Part shown: positions 53,116-62,870 of the stretch, one piece after another | Layout of the letters: every line of letters begins with the position of its first letter | Position numbering within the stretch: position 1 is the first letter of the stretch | Assembly: GCF_013407935.1 (NCBI RefSeq) | Contig: NZ_JACBZU010000002.1 | Span: forward strand, 1-64,000 | Length of the DNA stretch: 64,000 bases | Source of the DNA: Allomuricauda sp. ARW1Y1 | Lineage (GTDB): Bacteria; Bacteroidota; Bacteroidia; Flavobacteriales; Flavobacteriaceae | Direction: 5' to 3' | Notes under the pieces: model-generated | Told to the model about the DNA's origin: nothing | Databases searched by the model: none | Seen by the model: only the letters and a program-made list of their open reading frames with translations | Position numbers and translations under genes: made by a program

Positions 53116-54633
53116 ATGAAAAAACGCACCATAGAAATTATGGACACCACCCTTCGGGATGGTGAACAGACCTCTGGGGTTTCCTTTTCCGCTTCGGAAA
53201 AGCTTACCTTGGCCAAGCTATTGTTGGAAGAGCTCAAAGTAGACCGCATCGAAGTGGCATCCGCACGGGTTTCGGATGGGGAATTGCAAGCCGTCAAAAA
53301 TATTACGGAGTGGGCCGCTGCGGAAGGGTATTTATCCAAAGTAGAGGTATTGACCTTTGTGGATAATGGTGTTTCCTTAAAATGGATGCAAGATGCCGGA
53401 GCCAAGGTCCAAAACCTATTGACCAAGGGTTCGTTAAATCATTTAACCCATCAGCTCAAAAAGACTCCTGAACAGCACTTTACAGAAATTGAAAAAGTTA
53501 TTTCCGAAGCCCATCAACTTGGGATGGACACCAATGTGTATTTGGAAGACTGGAGCAATGGAATGCGCAATTCCAAAGACTACGTTTTTAAGTTTTTGGA
53601 TTTTCTGACCCAACAGCCTATCAAACGTATTTTGCTTCCGGACACTTTGGGCGTACTAACCCATACCGAGACAGGTGCATTTTTCAAGGAAATCATCCAA
53701 AGATACCCTAACACCCATTTTGATTTTCACGGTCACAACGATTATGATTTGAGCGTAGCCAACGTGATGGAGGCTTTGAAAGCCGGTGTACATGGATTGC
53801 ATCTTACCGTAAATGGAATGGGCGAACGCGCAGGGAATGCGCCTTTGGCCAGTGCAGTGGCCGTTATCAACGATTTTTTACCAGAAATAAAGATTGGCGT
53901 CAAAGAATCTTCCCTTTACAAAGTAAGTAAGCTGGTGTCCGCCTTTACGGGTATAAGCATTCCGGACAATAAACCCATTGTCGGGGATAATGTTTTCACC
54001 CAAACCGCTGGAATACATGCAGATGGAGACAGTAAAAAGAATCTTTACTTTAATGACCTTTTACCTGAAAGATTTGGAAGAAAACGCAAATATGCCTTAG
54101 GTAAAACCTCGGGCAAGGCCAATATTCAGAAGAATCTTCAGGAGCTAGGGTTGACCCTTAACGATGATGAACTAAAAAAGGTTACCGAACGTATCATCGA
54201 GCTAGGAGATAAAAAAGAGCGTGTCACCAAAGATGACCTACCCTATATTATTTCCGATGTGCTGGACAGCAACCTACATCAACAAAAGGTCTTTGTCAAA
54301 TCATATGTGTTGACGCATTCCAAAGGTTTGAAGCCCTCCACTACCCTTTCCATTGAAATCGATGGGAAAACGTATGAGGAAAATGCCCAAGGTGACGGTC
54401 AGTTTGACGCCTTCATCAACGCTTTGAAAAAAGTGTACAAAAAAGAAGGTCGCGAATTGCCCAAACTGGTAGATTATGCCGTTCGGATACCGCCAGGCAG
54501 TACCTCCGACGCACTTTGCGAGACGGTTATTACTTGGCAAACCAAAGAAAAGGACTTTACCACACGAGGTTTGGATTCAGACCAAACGGTATCCGCCATT
54601 AAGGCCACGGAAAAAATGCTGAATCTCGTATAA
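53116..54633 (+). CDS. leuA: 2-isopropylmalate synthase family (LeuA-type) protein
   Basis: A 505-aa HMGL-like TIM barrel (DTTLRDGEQTSGV start; HGHNDYDLSVAN metal site; NGMGERAGNAPLA) with a C-terminal regulatory domain (about 360-505, allosteric LeuA dimer type). It condenses acetyl-CoA with 2-oxoisovalerate in leucine synthesis. Gene order between leuD and leuB supports LeuA. Citramalate synthase and related Bacteroidota paralogues share this architecture, so function rests on context. Confidence 0.88.
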   Translation: MKKRTIEIMDTTLRDGEQTSGVSFSASEKLTLAKLLLEELKVDRIEVASARVSDGELQAVKNITEWAAAEGYLSKVEVLTFVDNGVSLKWMQDAGAKVQNLLTKGSLNHLTHQLKKTPEQHFTEIEKVISEAHQLGMDTNVYLEDWSNGMRNSKDYVFKFLDFLTQQPIKRILLPDTLGVLTHTETGAFFKEIIQRYPNTHFDFHGHNDYDLSVANVMEALKAGVHGLHLTVNGMGERAGNAPLASAVAVINDFLPEIKIGVKESSLYKVSKLVSAFTGISIPDNKPIVGDNVFTQTAGIHADGDSKKNLYFNDLLPERFGRKRKYALGKTSGKANIQKNLQELGLTLNDDELKKVTERIIELGDKKERVTKDDLPYIISDVLDSNLHQQKVFVKSYVLTHSKGLKPSTTLSIEIDGKTYEENAQGDGQFDAFINALKKVYKKEGRELPKLVDYAVRIPPGSTSDALCETVITWQTKEKDFTTRGLDSDQTVSAIKATEKMLNLV

Positions 54634-54683
54634 CCGAACATTGAGAATTGTTCATTGAAAACTGATAATTGATAATTGAAAAA

Positions 54684-55742
54684 ATGAAACTAAACATAGC
54701 GCTCTTGGCCGGAGATGGAATTGGCCCCGAAGTAATTGATCAAGCCGTAAAAGTATCTGATGCCGTAGCCGCGAAGTTCGGTCATGAAATTAGCTGGACT
54801 CCTGCACTGACAGGTGCTGCTGCCATTGATGCTGTGGGAGAGCCCTATCCCGACGAAACCCATGAAGTATGTGTAGCCGCTGATGCCGTTCTTTTTGGCG
54901 CCATTGGCCATCCCCGATTTGACAATGACCCCTCGGCCAAAGTGCGCCCCGAACAAGGCCTATTGAAAATGCGTCAAAAATTGGGGCTTTTTGCCAATGT
55001 TCGACCTACCTTTACTTTCCCGTCCTTGATTGAAAAATCACCCTTGAAAAGAGAGCGTATTGAAGGAACTGACTTGGTTTTCTTACGTGAGCTGACAGGA
55101 GGTATCTATTTTGGAAAAAGAGGTCGTGAGGATAATGACAATACCGCCTACGATACCTGCACCTACACCCGTGCAGAAGTGGAGCGATTGGCCAGAAAAG
55201 GTTTTGAAATGGCGATGCAGCGTTCCAAAAAACTCTGCTGTGTGGATAAGGCCAACGTTTTGGAAACTTCCCGTTTATGGAGGGAAACGGTTCAAAAACT
55301 GGAAAAAGAATATCCTGAAGTAGAAGTTTCCTACGAATTTGTGGATGCCGTAGCCATGCGCTTGGTACAATGGCCCAGCGCCTACGATGTTTTGATTACC
55401 GAGAACCTGTTCGGGGACATTCTAACCGATGAAGCTTCGGTGATTTCAGGTTCTATGGGGTTGATGCCCTCCGCTTCCTTAGGAGAGGAAACCTCACTGT
55501 TTGAGCCCATCCACGGTTCATATCCGCAAGCGGCCGGAAAAGACATCGCTAACCCGTTGGCAACAGTTTTATCCGCAGCCATGATGTTCGAAACGGCATT
55601 TGGTCTTAAAGATGAGGCAGAAGCCATCCGTGAGGTGGTCAATAAGTCTTTGGCCGAAGGAGTGGTTACCGAGGATCTAGCCGAGGGCGGGAAAGCCTAC
55701 AAGACCAGTGAAGTTGGGGACTGGTTGGCAAAACATATTTGA
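54684..55742 (+). CDS. leuB: 3-isopropylmalate dehydrogenase
   Basis: A 352-aa NAD-dependent decarboxylating dehydrogenase: GDGIGPEV start, [16 protein letters not shown] and the substrate loop, then [33 protein letters not shown]. It makes 2-oxoisocaproate, the leucine precursor. ATG at 54684 is chosen over a TTG at 54669. A strong terminator at 55763 closes the operon. Confidence 0.97.
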   Translation: MKLNIALLAGDGIGPEVIDQAVKVSDAVAAKFGHEISWTPALTGAAAIDAVGEPYPDETHEVCVAADAVLFGAIGHPRFDNDPSAKVRPEQGLLKMRQKLGLFANVRPTFTFPSLIEKSPLKRERIEGTDLVFLRELTGGIYFGKRGREDNDNTAYDTCTYTRAEVERLARKGFEMAMQRSKKLCCVDKANVLETSRLWRETVQKLEKEYPEVEVSYEFVDAVAMRLVQWPSAYDVLITENLFGDILTDEASVISGSMGLMPSASLGEETSLFEPIHGSYPQAAGKDIANPLATVLSAAMMFETAFGLKDEAEAIREVVNKSLAEGVVTEDLAEGGKAYKTSEVGDWLAKHI

Positions 55743-55762
55743 TTAACCCCACATAAAAACCT

Positions 55763-55793
55763 AAAAAAAGCCCCGAAAATCGGGGCTTTTTTT
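55763..55793 (+). terminator. Rho-independent terminator of the leu operon
   Basis: CCCCGA / TCGGGG with flanking A and T runs forms a long stem (GCCCCGA-AAA-TCGGGGC), followed by seven T, 21 nt after the leuB stop. Confidence 0.95.
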
Positions 55794-55826
55794 ATTCCGA
55801 TTCCAAAATGGTTTTATGAATAGAAA

Positions 55827-55925
55827 TTCGTCAATTCGAGTGTTTTGAGTGAAACGAAAAATGTATCGAGAATCAAAAATTCATCGTTTTAAATCTTGTT
55901 CTCGGCCTGCCTGCCGGTAGGCAGG
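55827..55925. repeat. Repeat-rich spacer: TCAATTCGAG segment and GC palindrome
   Basis: The segment from about 55831 reads TCAATTCGAGTGTTTTGAG followed by GTATCGAGAATC, resembling scattered flavobacterial repeats with CGAG words. It is followed by a hairpin CCTGCCT-GCCGGT-AGGCAGG (55906-55925). The whole spacer 55794-55964 contains no gene. Confidence 0.65.
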
Positions 55926-55964
55926 TACTTTTTCCTTTGGAAAAAACTCAAACTGACACTTTTT

Positions 55965-57557
55965 TTACAAAATGTAGTCCGTACTCAAGAAGTTGCTCAC
56001 CTTAGCCTCCAACAATTGCTCCACCGTCTGATTGTTCAAGTTGTTGTCCTTGAACGCAACGAATGTTCGAATGGAGAAGGAACGCAACGCGTCGTGCACA
56101 CTTAAAGTGGACTGGGCAGAGTCCTTTCTACCCGTGAACGGGTACACATCCGGTCCACGCTGACAAGAGCTGTTCAGGTTCACACGGCATACCAGGTTCG
56201 CTAAGGTATCAATCAGCGGCGATAAGCTATATACATCCTTTCCGAACAGGCTCACTTGCTGTCCGTAGTTAGATTCTGCCATATCATCCAAAGGCTCTTC
56301 GATATCCTGAAAGGAAAGTACCGGTATAATGGGGCCAAATTGCTCCTCTTGGTAGACCCGCATATCTTTGGTGACGGGATACAGCACTGCTGGCCAGATA
56401 TAATTGTCGAAATGCTTCCCTCCTTTTTTATTGATGATCTTGGCTCCTTTTGCCAAAGCATCATCCAAGAGCTCTTGGATGTAAGCTGGTTTGTCGGGTT
56501 CAGGTAGCGGTGTCAACTGTACGCCATCATCCCAAGGATTTCCGAATTTTAATCCATCCACTTTTTCCGAAAAGCGCTTTAAGAACTCATCTTTCACTTC
56601 GTCATGAACGTAAACCACCTTCAAGGCGGTGCAACGCTGACCGTTAAAAGACAAGGTTCCGGAAATACACTCATTAATGGTCAAATCCAACTCGGCATCG
56701 GGCAGCACAATGGCCGGATTCTTGGCTTCCAAGCCCAAGACCAATCGCAATCGGTTACTTTTGGGATGCTGATCCTGCAATGCATTGGCGGATTTACTGT
56801 TGCCAATCAAGGCCAACACATCCACCTTACCCGTTTTCATTATAGGCGCCGCTACAGCTCTTCCGCGACCAAAAAGTATATTTACCACTCCCTTTGGAAA
56901 ACTGCTCTGAAAAGCCTCCAAAAGAGGTGTGATTAAAAGAACGCCATGCTTCGCTGGCTTAAAAATGGTAGTGTTCCCCATAATAATGGCGGGAATCAAC
57001 AAGGCAAAGGTTTCATTTAAGGGGTAATTGTATGGTCCAAGGCACAATACCACCCCGAGAGGTCCACGACGGATATGGGCGTAGACCCCGTCATGTTTCT
57101 GGAATTTGGCACAATCACGGTCCAATTGCTTGTAATCTTCAATGGTGTCATAGATATATTCCACGGTTCGGTCAAACTCTTTGTAGGAATCCGGTTTGGA
57201 CTTCCCAATTTCCCACATCAACAGCTTTACGACCTGCTCGCGCTTTTGCTCCATTTTCTTTACGAAGGTCTCCATACACTCAATCCGGTCCTTCACCTTC
57301 ATGGTAGGCCAAAGCCCCTGACCCTTGTCATAAGCCGCCAAAGCGGCATCCAAAGCCTCCATGGCCTCTTCTTCGCCCATATCGGGAATACTTCCCAATG
57401 GGGTGGGTGCGTATTCATCCGTTGAGGAAATGGTAGAAACCACTGGACTAGTAGCTCCGTCCCATTTACGGAGTTCCCCGTTTACTAAATATGTTCTTTG
57501 ATGTATCTCTTCAGTGATTTGAAAAGCTTCTGGTATTGCTGGTTTCGTTTTCGCCAT
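55965..57557 (-). CDS. gapN: NADP-dependent glyceraldehyde-3-phosphate dehydrogenase (GapN-type aldehyde dehydrogenase)
   Basis: A 530-aa aldehyde-dehydrogenase-superfamily enzyme, longer than usual ALDH because of an N-terminal extension (about 1-40). The catalytic cysteine is in [10 protein letters not shown], the general base region is GLEAKNPAI, the cofactor site is [27 protein letters not shown], and ...[18 protein letters not shown] fits GapN. GapN oxidises glyceraldehyde-3-P irreversibly to 3-phosphoglycerate, yielding NADPH. Single gene between the leu and ilv operons. ATG start. Confidence 0.88.
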   Translation of the reverse strand: MAKTKPAIPEAFQITEEIHQRTYLVNGELRKWDGATSPVVSTISSTDEYAPTPLGSIPDMGEEEAMEALDAALAAYDKGQGLWPTMKVKDRIECMETFVKKMEQKREQVVKLLMWEIGKSKPDSYKEFDRTVEYIYDTIEDYKQLDRDCAKFQKHDGVYAHIRRGPLGVVLCLGPYNYPLNETFALLIPAIIMGNTTIFKPAKHGVLLITPLLEAFQSSFPKGVVNILFGRGRAVAAPIMKTGKVDVLALIGNSKSANALQDQHPKSNRLRLVLGLEAKNPAIVLPDAELDLTINECISGTLSFNGQRCTALKVVYVHDEVKDEFLKRFSEKVDGLKFGNPWDDGVQLTPLPEPDKPAYIQELLDDALAKGAKIINKKGGKHFDNYIWPAVLYPVTKDMRVYQEEQFGPIIPVLSFQDIEEPLDDMAESNYGQQVSLFGKDVYSLSPLIDTLANLVCRVNLNSSCQRGPDVYPFTGRKDSAQSTLSVHDALRSFSIRTFVAFKDNNLNNQTVEQLLEAKVSNFLSTDYIL

Positions 57558-57608
57558 GAGTTATTGATTTTAAGCGATTAGTGTTCATAAATGGTCACCT
57601 GTACTACA

Positions 57609-57658
57609 CAAAGCTAACACAAAAACCATTGAAAATGATGTCCGTTTTGTACAAACGG
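57609..57658 (-). promoter_or_regulatory. gapN promoter region: -7 element and upstream inverted repeat
   Basis: On the minus strand TAGCTTTG (57616-57609) fits TAnnTTTG. Upstream, CCGTTT-TGTAC-AAACGG (57642-57658) is an inverted repeat with 6-nt arms, placed just upstream of the -33 position, suitable for a regulator. The -33 TTG itself is not clear. Confidence 0.45.
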
Positions 57659-57716
57659 CTGTGTGCATAGAGGAAACCCTATTTTATCATAATGATGCCT
57701 GAAAATGTTGGTGGCA

Positions 57717-58982
57717 TCACACCAAATATTGAAAAAGATCAGGCTTGTTGTTCAGATAATCCCCAAAGAAGTTATTGTCTTTCATCCGCTGCATTAAGGG
57801 TTCAAGATCTTCTGGGGATTTTAGCTCTACCCCTACAATCGCCGGGGCATTTTCCCTACTTGACTTTTTGGAATACTCAAAGTGCGTGATATCGTCGTTG
57901 GGGCCCAAAATATCGACCACAAATTCCTTCAACGCGCCGGGTCGCTGGGGAAACCTCACAATAAAATAATGCTTCAATTGGGCGTAGAGCAAGGCCCTTT
58001 CCTTGATTTCGGCCGTTCGGGTAATATCGTTGTTGCTTCCGCTTACCACACAAACCACATTTTTGCCCTTGATTTCTTCCTTGAAATCATCCAAAGCAGC
58101 AATGGTGAGTGCTCCAGCGGGCTCCACCACAATGGCATCCCTATTGTAAAGGTCCAAGATGGTCTGGCACACCTTCCCTTCGGGAACAGTTACCATTTTG
58201 TGTAGGTAATCCCTGCAAATAGGATAGGTCAACGAACCGACTTTTTGCACTGCCGCTCCATCAATAAACTTATCAATGTTTTCCAGCTCCACCAGCTCCC
58301 CTTGTTCCATGGATTTTAGCATGGACGGGGCTCCTTCAGGTTCTACCCCTATAATTTTGGTGTTTGGCGATAAGGCCTGGAACGTTCCGCAAAGCCCAGA
58401 TGCCAATCCGCCACCCCCAACGGCCACAAACACATAATCGATAGGTACATGTGACTGTTGCAACATTTCCAATCCAACAGTGGCTTGTCCCTCTATGGTT
58501 TTTTCGTCATCAAAGGGATGCACAAAGGTTTTGCTTTCTTGCTCGCAAAACAATTCAGCCGCCTTTTTGGAATCGTCAAACGTATCCCCTTCCAGAACCA
58601 CATCCACCCATTCCCCTCCAAACATCATTGTTTGGTCAATTTTCTGTTTTGGAGTCACCACGGGCATGTAAATGGTTCCTTTCACCTGCAAATGGCTACA
58701 GGCAAAGGCAACGCCCTGAGCGTGATTTCCGGCACTCGCACAAACTACTCCGCTCTCCAGTTGTTGTTTACTGAGTGAACTGATCTTGTTGTACGCACCA
58801 CGAATCTTGTAGCTTCGTACACGGTGTAAATCCTCACGCTTGAGAAGAATATTGGCCCCATGGGATTTGGAATAGCGGATACTTTGCTGCAAAGGGGTTA
58901 CCCCTGCCACTTGGGCAATGGTCTTTGCCGCTTGATAAATATCCGCTATTTGCGGAAAGTATGTTTCCACCGTTTCGCTCAT
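57717..58982 (-). CDS. ilvA: Threonine ammonia-lyase (threonine deaminase)
   Basis: A 421-aa PLP enzyme converting threonine to 2-oxobutyrate for isoleucine. The cofactor lysine is in SYKIRGAYN; GNHAQGVAFAC and the glycine loop GGGGLASGLCGT are present; the C-terminal about 80 residues (RFPQRPGALKEFVVDILGPNDDITHFEY) are an ACT-like regulatory domain. Length fits the short Bacillus-type IlvA. Last gene of the operon, 16 nt after ilvC. Confidence 0.95.
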   Translation of the reverse strand: MSETVETYFPQIADIYQAAKTIAQVAGVTPLQQSIRYSKSHGANILLKREDLHRVRSYKIRGAYNKISSLSKQQLESGVVCASAGNHAQGVAFACSHLQVKGTIYMPVVTPKQKIDQTMMFGGEWVDVVLEGDTFDDSKKAAELFCEQESKTFVHPFDDEKTIEGQATVGLEMLQQSHVPIDYVFVAVGGGGLASGLCGTFQALSPNTKIIGVEPEGAPSMLKSMEQGELVELENIDKFIDGAAVQKVGSLTYPICRDYLHKMVTVPEGKVCQTILDLYNRDAIVVEPAGALTIAALDDFKEEIKGKNVVCVVSGSNNDITRTAEIKERALLYAQLKHYFIVRFPQRPGALKEFVVDILGPNDDITHFEYSKKSSRENAPAIVGVELKSPEDLEPLMQRMKDNNFFGDYLNNKPDLFQYLV

Positions 58983-58998
58983 GGGACCAATGGTTTTG

Positions 58999-60474
58999 TT
59001 ATCCTATGGGCTTCATGGCAGTCATGGAGGCGCGTAATCTGGCACCGACCACTTCCACATCATGCTCACGGATGGCCTTGTTGACTGCAATCAGCCGAAC
59101 GTTGTCCACCCCTGTATCTTTTCCTTCGCCAAAGTGTTTGCCAATGATATCGGTGTCCACATTCTTCATAAAATCTGCCAATAATGGCTTACAAGCATGG
59201 TCGAACAAATAACAGCCGTATTCCGCAGTATCGGAAATGACCCTGTTCATTTCGAACAATTTCTTTCTAGCAATGGTGTTGGCGATCAATGGGGTTTCGT
59301 GCAGCGATTCGTAGTAGGCCGACTCTCCAATGATTCCTGATTCGGTCATGGTCTCATAGGCCAATTCCACTCCAGATTTTACAAAAGCGACCATCAACAC
59401 CCCATTGTCATAATATTCCTGCTCAGAAATACTCATGTCACCAGCAGGTGTTTTTTCAAAAGCGGTCTCTCCCGTAGCGGCTCTCCAATCCAATAGGTTT
59501 TTATCGCCATTGTCCCAGTCTTCCATCATGGTTTTGGAGAAATGCCCGCTCATAATGTCGTCCATGTGCTTTTGGAACAAGGGGCGCATAATTTCCTTCA
59601 ATTCTTCGGCCAAATCAAAGGCCTTGATTTTGGCGGGATTCGACAAACGGTCCATCATATTGGTGATTCCACCTTGCTTCAATCCTTCGGTGATGGTTTC
59701 CCATCCATACTGAATCAATTTGGAGGCATAGGCTTCATCGATACCTTTTTCCACCATTTTGTTGAAGGAAAGAATAGAACCTGTCTGCAACAAACCACAA
59801 AGAATGGTCTGCTCTCCCATCAAATCCGACTTTACTTCTGCCACAAATGATGATTCCAATACACCGGCTTTGTCCCCTCCCGTTGCCGCAGCATAGGCTT
59901 TGGCTTGTTCCAAACCTTTTCCTTCCGGGTCGTTTTCCGGGTGAACAGCAATCAAGGTGGGTACACCAAATCCTCTTTTGTACTCTTCACGCACCTCGGA
60001 ACCTGGACTTTTGGGCGCTACCATGATCACGGTAAGGTCTTCACGCACTTGCATTCCCTCTTCCACGATATTGAAACCATGCGAATAGGACAAGGTGGCG
60101 CCTTGCTTCATCAAAGGCATTACTGTGCTTACCACATTGGTGTGTTGCTTATCCGGTGTCAGGTTGATGACCAAATCGGCAGTCGGAATCAATTCCTCAT
60201 ACGTTCCTACCGTAAAGTTGTTTTCCTTTGCGTTTTTGTAAGATTGACGTTGTTCCTTGATAGCTGCTGGACGCAGGGCGTAGGAGATGTCCAATCCGGA
60301 ATCACGCATGTTCAACCCTTGGTTCAACCCTTGGGCACCACATCCTACGATTACAATTTTCTTTCCTTTTAATGCGGTAACACCATCAGCGAACTCGCTG
60401 GAATCCATAAATCTACATTTTCCCAACTGTGTCAGTTGTTCACGAAGTGATAGTGTGTTAAAGTAATTTGCCAT
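58999..60474 (-). CDS. ilvC: Ketol-acid reductoisomerase, class II
   Basis: A 491-aa enzyme, the long (E. coli-like) form, reducing and rearranging acetolactate and acetohydroxybutyrate with NADPH. The Rossmann loop is [17 protein letters not shown]; the second, duplicated knotted domain explains the length ([15 protein letters not shown] and downstream repeats). 24 nt after ilvN. Confidence 0.97.
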   Translation of the reverse strand: MANYFNTLSLREQLTQLGKCRFMDSSEFADGVTALKGKKIVIVGCGAQGLNQGLNMRDSGLDISYALRPAAIKEQRQSYKNAKENNFTVGTYEELIPTADLVINLTPDKQHTNVVSTVMPLMKQGATLSYSHGFNIVEEGMQVREDLTVIMVAPKSPGSEVREEYKRGFGVPTLIAVHPENDPEGKGLEQAKAYAAATGGDKAGVLESSFVAEVKSDLMGEQTILCGLLQTGSILSFNKMVEKGIDEAYASKLIQYGWETITEGLKQGGITNMMDRLSNPAKIKAFDLAEELKEIMRPLFQKHMDDIMSGHFSKTMMEDWDNGDKNLLDWRAATGETAFEKTPAGDMSISEQEYYDNGVLMVAFVKSGVELAYETMTESGIIGESAYYESLHETPLIANTIARKKLFEMNRVISDTAEYGCYLFDHACKPLLADFMKNVDTDIIGKHFGEGKDTGVDNVRLIAVNKAIREHDVEVVGARLRASMTAMKPIG

Positions 60475-60498
60475 TTTAAATATTTGATTTTACGCTAT

Positions 60499-61026
60499 TT
60501 AGTTTTCTTGAAATTCTTGCAACATTTCGCTAATGGGCATGGTGGCCTTGGTGACCGCAATTCGGCCGGAACGAACAAATTGAAGGATTCCATAAGGCTC
60601 CAATGCTTCGTGCATTTCATCTATTTCGTGCCGACGTCCTGTTTTGGCCAATGCAAAAAACTCCCGGTTTACGGTCACGATCTGCGAATGGCTTTCTTTG
60701 ATGATGTTTTGTATCTGTCGTTCATCGAACAACAAATGAGAAGCAATTTTGAACAGTGCCGATTCCTGATATATGGTCTCGTCATCGGTATGATAATAGG
60801 CCTTAATGACCTCAACCTGCTTTTCTATCTGACCAACGATTTTCCGTGTCCACTCCTCGGTGGTAAAAACCACAATCGTGAACTTAGAAACACCTTCAAT
60901 CTCTGATTTTGAGACATTTAAACTTTCTATATTGATATGTCGCTTTAAGAATATTCCCGATATCCTATTAAGCAATCCCACATGATTTTCGGAATATGCC
61001 GAGATGGTATACCATTGTTTTTCCAT
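60499..61026 (-). CDS. ilvN: Acetolactate synthase, small (regulatory) subunit
   Basis: A 175-aa subunit with an N-terminal ACT domain (YTISAYSENHVGLLNRISGIF...RHINIESLNV) that binds valine for feedback control and a C-terminal ACT-like region (SGRIAVTKATMPISE). Activates IlvB. 74 nt downstream of ilvB. Confidence 0.96.
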   Translation of the reverse strand: MEKQWYTISAYSENHVGLLNRISGIFLKRHINIESLNVSKSEIEGVSKFTIVVFTTEEWTRKIVGQIEKQVEVIKAYYHTDDETIYQESALFKIASHLLFDERQIQNIIKESHSQIVTVNREFFALAKTGRRHEIDEMHEALEPYGILQFVRSGRIAVTKATMPISEMLQEFQEN

Positions 61027-61100
61027 AGTGTTTTGATATGCTTTGTGACTTGTTGGGTTTGATAAACCATCACCCTACAAGTTTCCTTTTCTATTCATTT

Positions 61101-62834
61101 TTACTTCAATCTGATGTCCGAAACAGATGCACCTGATGGAATCATTGGGAACACATTGTCCTCTTTCTCCACTTTTACTTCCAAGAAATATGGATTTTTG
61201 GATGCCATCATCTCTTGCACCGCTTCTTGAAGGTCTCCCCTTTCGGTCACCCTTCTGGCCTGAATGTGATAGCCTTCGGCAATCTTTACAAAATCGGGGT
61301 TGGTCATAACGGTGGATGCGTAGCGCCTATCAAAGAATAGTTCTTGCCATTGGCGCACCATGCCCAAGTGATCATTGTTCAGTACCACAATTTTAACGGG
61401 GACATTGTGCTGAAAAATAACTCCGAGTTCCTGAATCGTCATTTGATAGCCTCCATCACCGATAATGGCCACCACTTCGCGGTCCATGGCGCCCATTTTG
61501 GCTCCGATCGCTGCCGGAAGGCCAAATCCCATGGTGCCCAGACCTCCAGAGGTAATATTACTCTTGGATTGTTTAAACTTGGCGTAACGGCAAGCGATCA
61601 TTTGATGCTGACCAACATCGGAGACAATCACCGCTTTGTGGTCGGACGCCAAATTGATTTGCTCAATGACCTCGCCCATGGTCAATCCTTCCTTGGTCGG
61701 GTGAATGTCCTTATCAATCAGGGCATCGTATTCGATTTGGTACATTTTATCAAACTCTGCCTTCCATGCATTGTGCTCTTTTTTATCCACCAAAGGGAGA
61801 ATATCGCGCAATGTTTCTTTGGAATTTCCCAAAACCGCTACATCTACCTTTACGTTTTTATTGACTTCTGCTGGGTCTATCTCAAAATGAATGACCTTGG
61901 CCTGTTTGGCGTAGGTATCCAAATTTCCGGTGACCCGGTCATCAAAACGCATTCCAATGGCAATCAGCACATCGCATTCGTTCGTGAGTAGATTAGGCCC
62001 ATAATTGCCGTGCATTCCCACCATGCCTACGTTCAATGGATGGTCGGTATCCATGGCCGAAAGACCAAGAATGGTCCAAGCCGCAGGAATTCCTGTTTTT
62101 TCCACAAAGGCTTTTAGCTCCGCTTCGGCTTCGCCCAAAATGACTCCTTGTCCAAATACAATAAACGGCTTTTTAGCACTGTTAATGAGTTCGGCCGCCT
62201 TCTCTAAGCTTCCAGCTTCTGGCTTGGGAACTGGTTTGTAGCTTCTGACCTTTGTACATTTTTCATACACAAAATCGAGCTCATCGAACTGAGCATTCTT
62301 GGTGATGTCGACTAAAACTGGTCCAGGCCGTCCAGATTTGGCGATGTAAAAAGCTTTCGCCATAATCTCAGGTATTTCTTCCACACGGGTGATTTGATAG
62401 TTCCATTTGGTCACCGGGGTCGAAATCCCCACAATATCGGTTTCTTGGAAGGCATCGGAACCTAAAAGGCTCCGTGTTACCTGCCCGGTAATGCAAACCA
62501 TGGGGGTTGAATCAATCTGTGCATCGGCCAAACCAGTCACCAAGTTGGTAGCACCGGGTCCTGATGTAGCCATGGCCACACCTACCCTGCCTGTCACCCT
62601 TGCATAGCCTTGCGCAGCATGGGTTGCCCCCTGCTCATGACGGGTCAAAATATGGGTCAACCTATCTTGAAACTTATACAGCTCGTCATAAACGGGCATA
62701 ATGGCTCCACCGGGATAACCGTATATTAAATCGACTCCTTCAGCAAGCAAACAGTGAATGATGGCCTCTGCTCCTGTTATTCGGATGCTATTTTGTGTTT
62801 TGCTATCTTTTTTTTGTGCTTTCAATGTCTCCAT
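61101..62834 (-). CDS. ilvB: Acetolactate synthase, large (catalytic) subunit
   Basis: A 577-aa ThDP/FAD enzyme forming acetolactate or acetohydroxybutyrate. Catalytic glutamate is in RHEQGATHAAQGYAR; ThDP motif GDGGYQMTIQELG ends in LNNDHLGMVRQWQ; FAD-binding middle domain present. ATG start, 36 nt after ilvD. Confidence 0.97.
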   Translation of the reverse strand: METLKAQKKDSKTQNSIRITGAEAIIHCLLAEGVDLIYGYPGGAIMPVYDELYKFQDRLTHILTRHEQGATHAAQGYARVTGRVGVAMATSGPGATNLVTGLADAQIDSTPMVCITGQVTRSLLGSDAFQETDIVGISTPVTKWNYQITRVEEIPEIMAKAFYIAKSGRPGPVLVDITKNAQFDELDFVYEKCTKVRSYKPVPKPEAGSLEKAAELINSAKKPFIVFGQGVILGEAEAELKAFVEKTGIPAAWTILGLSAMDTDHPLNVGMVGMHGNYGPNLLTNECDVLIAIGMRFDDRVTGNLDTYAKQAKVIHFEIDPAEVNKNVKVDVAVLGNSKETLRDILPLVDKKEHNAWKAEFDKMYQIEYDALIDKDIHPTKEGLTMGEVIEQINLASDHKAVIVSDVGQHQMIACRYAKFKQSKSNITSGGLGTMGFGLPAAIGAKMGAMDREVVAIIGDGGYQMTIQELGVIFQHNVPVKIVVLNNDHLGMVRQWQELFFDRRYASTVMTNPDFVKIAEGYHIQARRVTERGDLQEAVQEMMASKNPYFLEVKVEKEDNVFPMIPSGASVSDIRLK

Positions 62835-62870
62835 AAGCCTTAATTTAGGGAGATACCCCTTTTGTAATTG

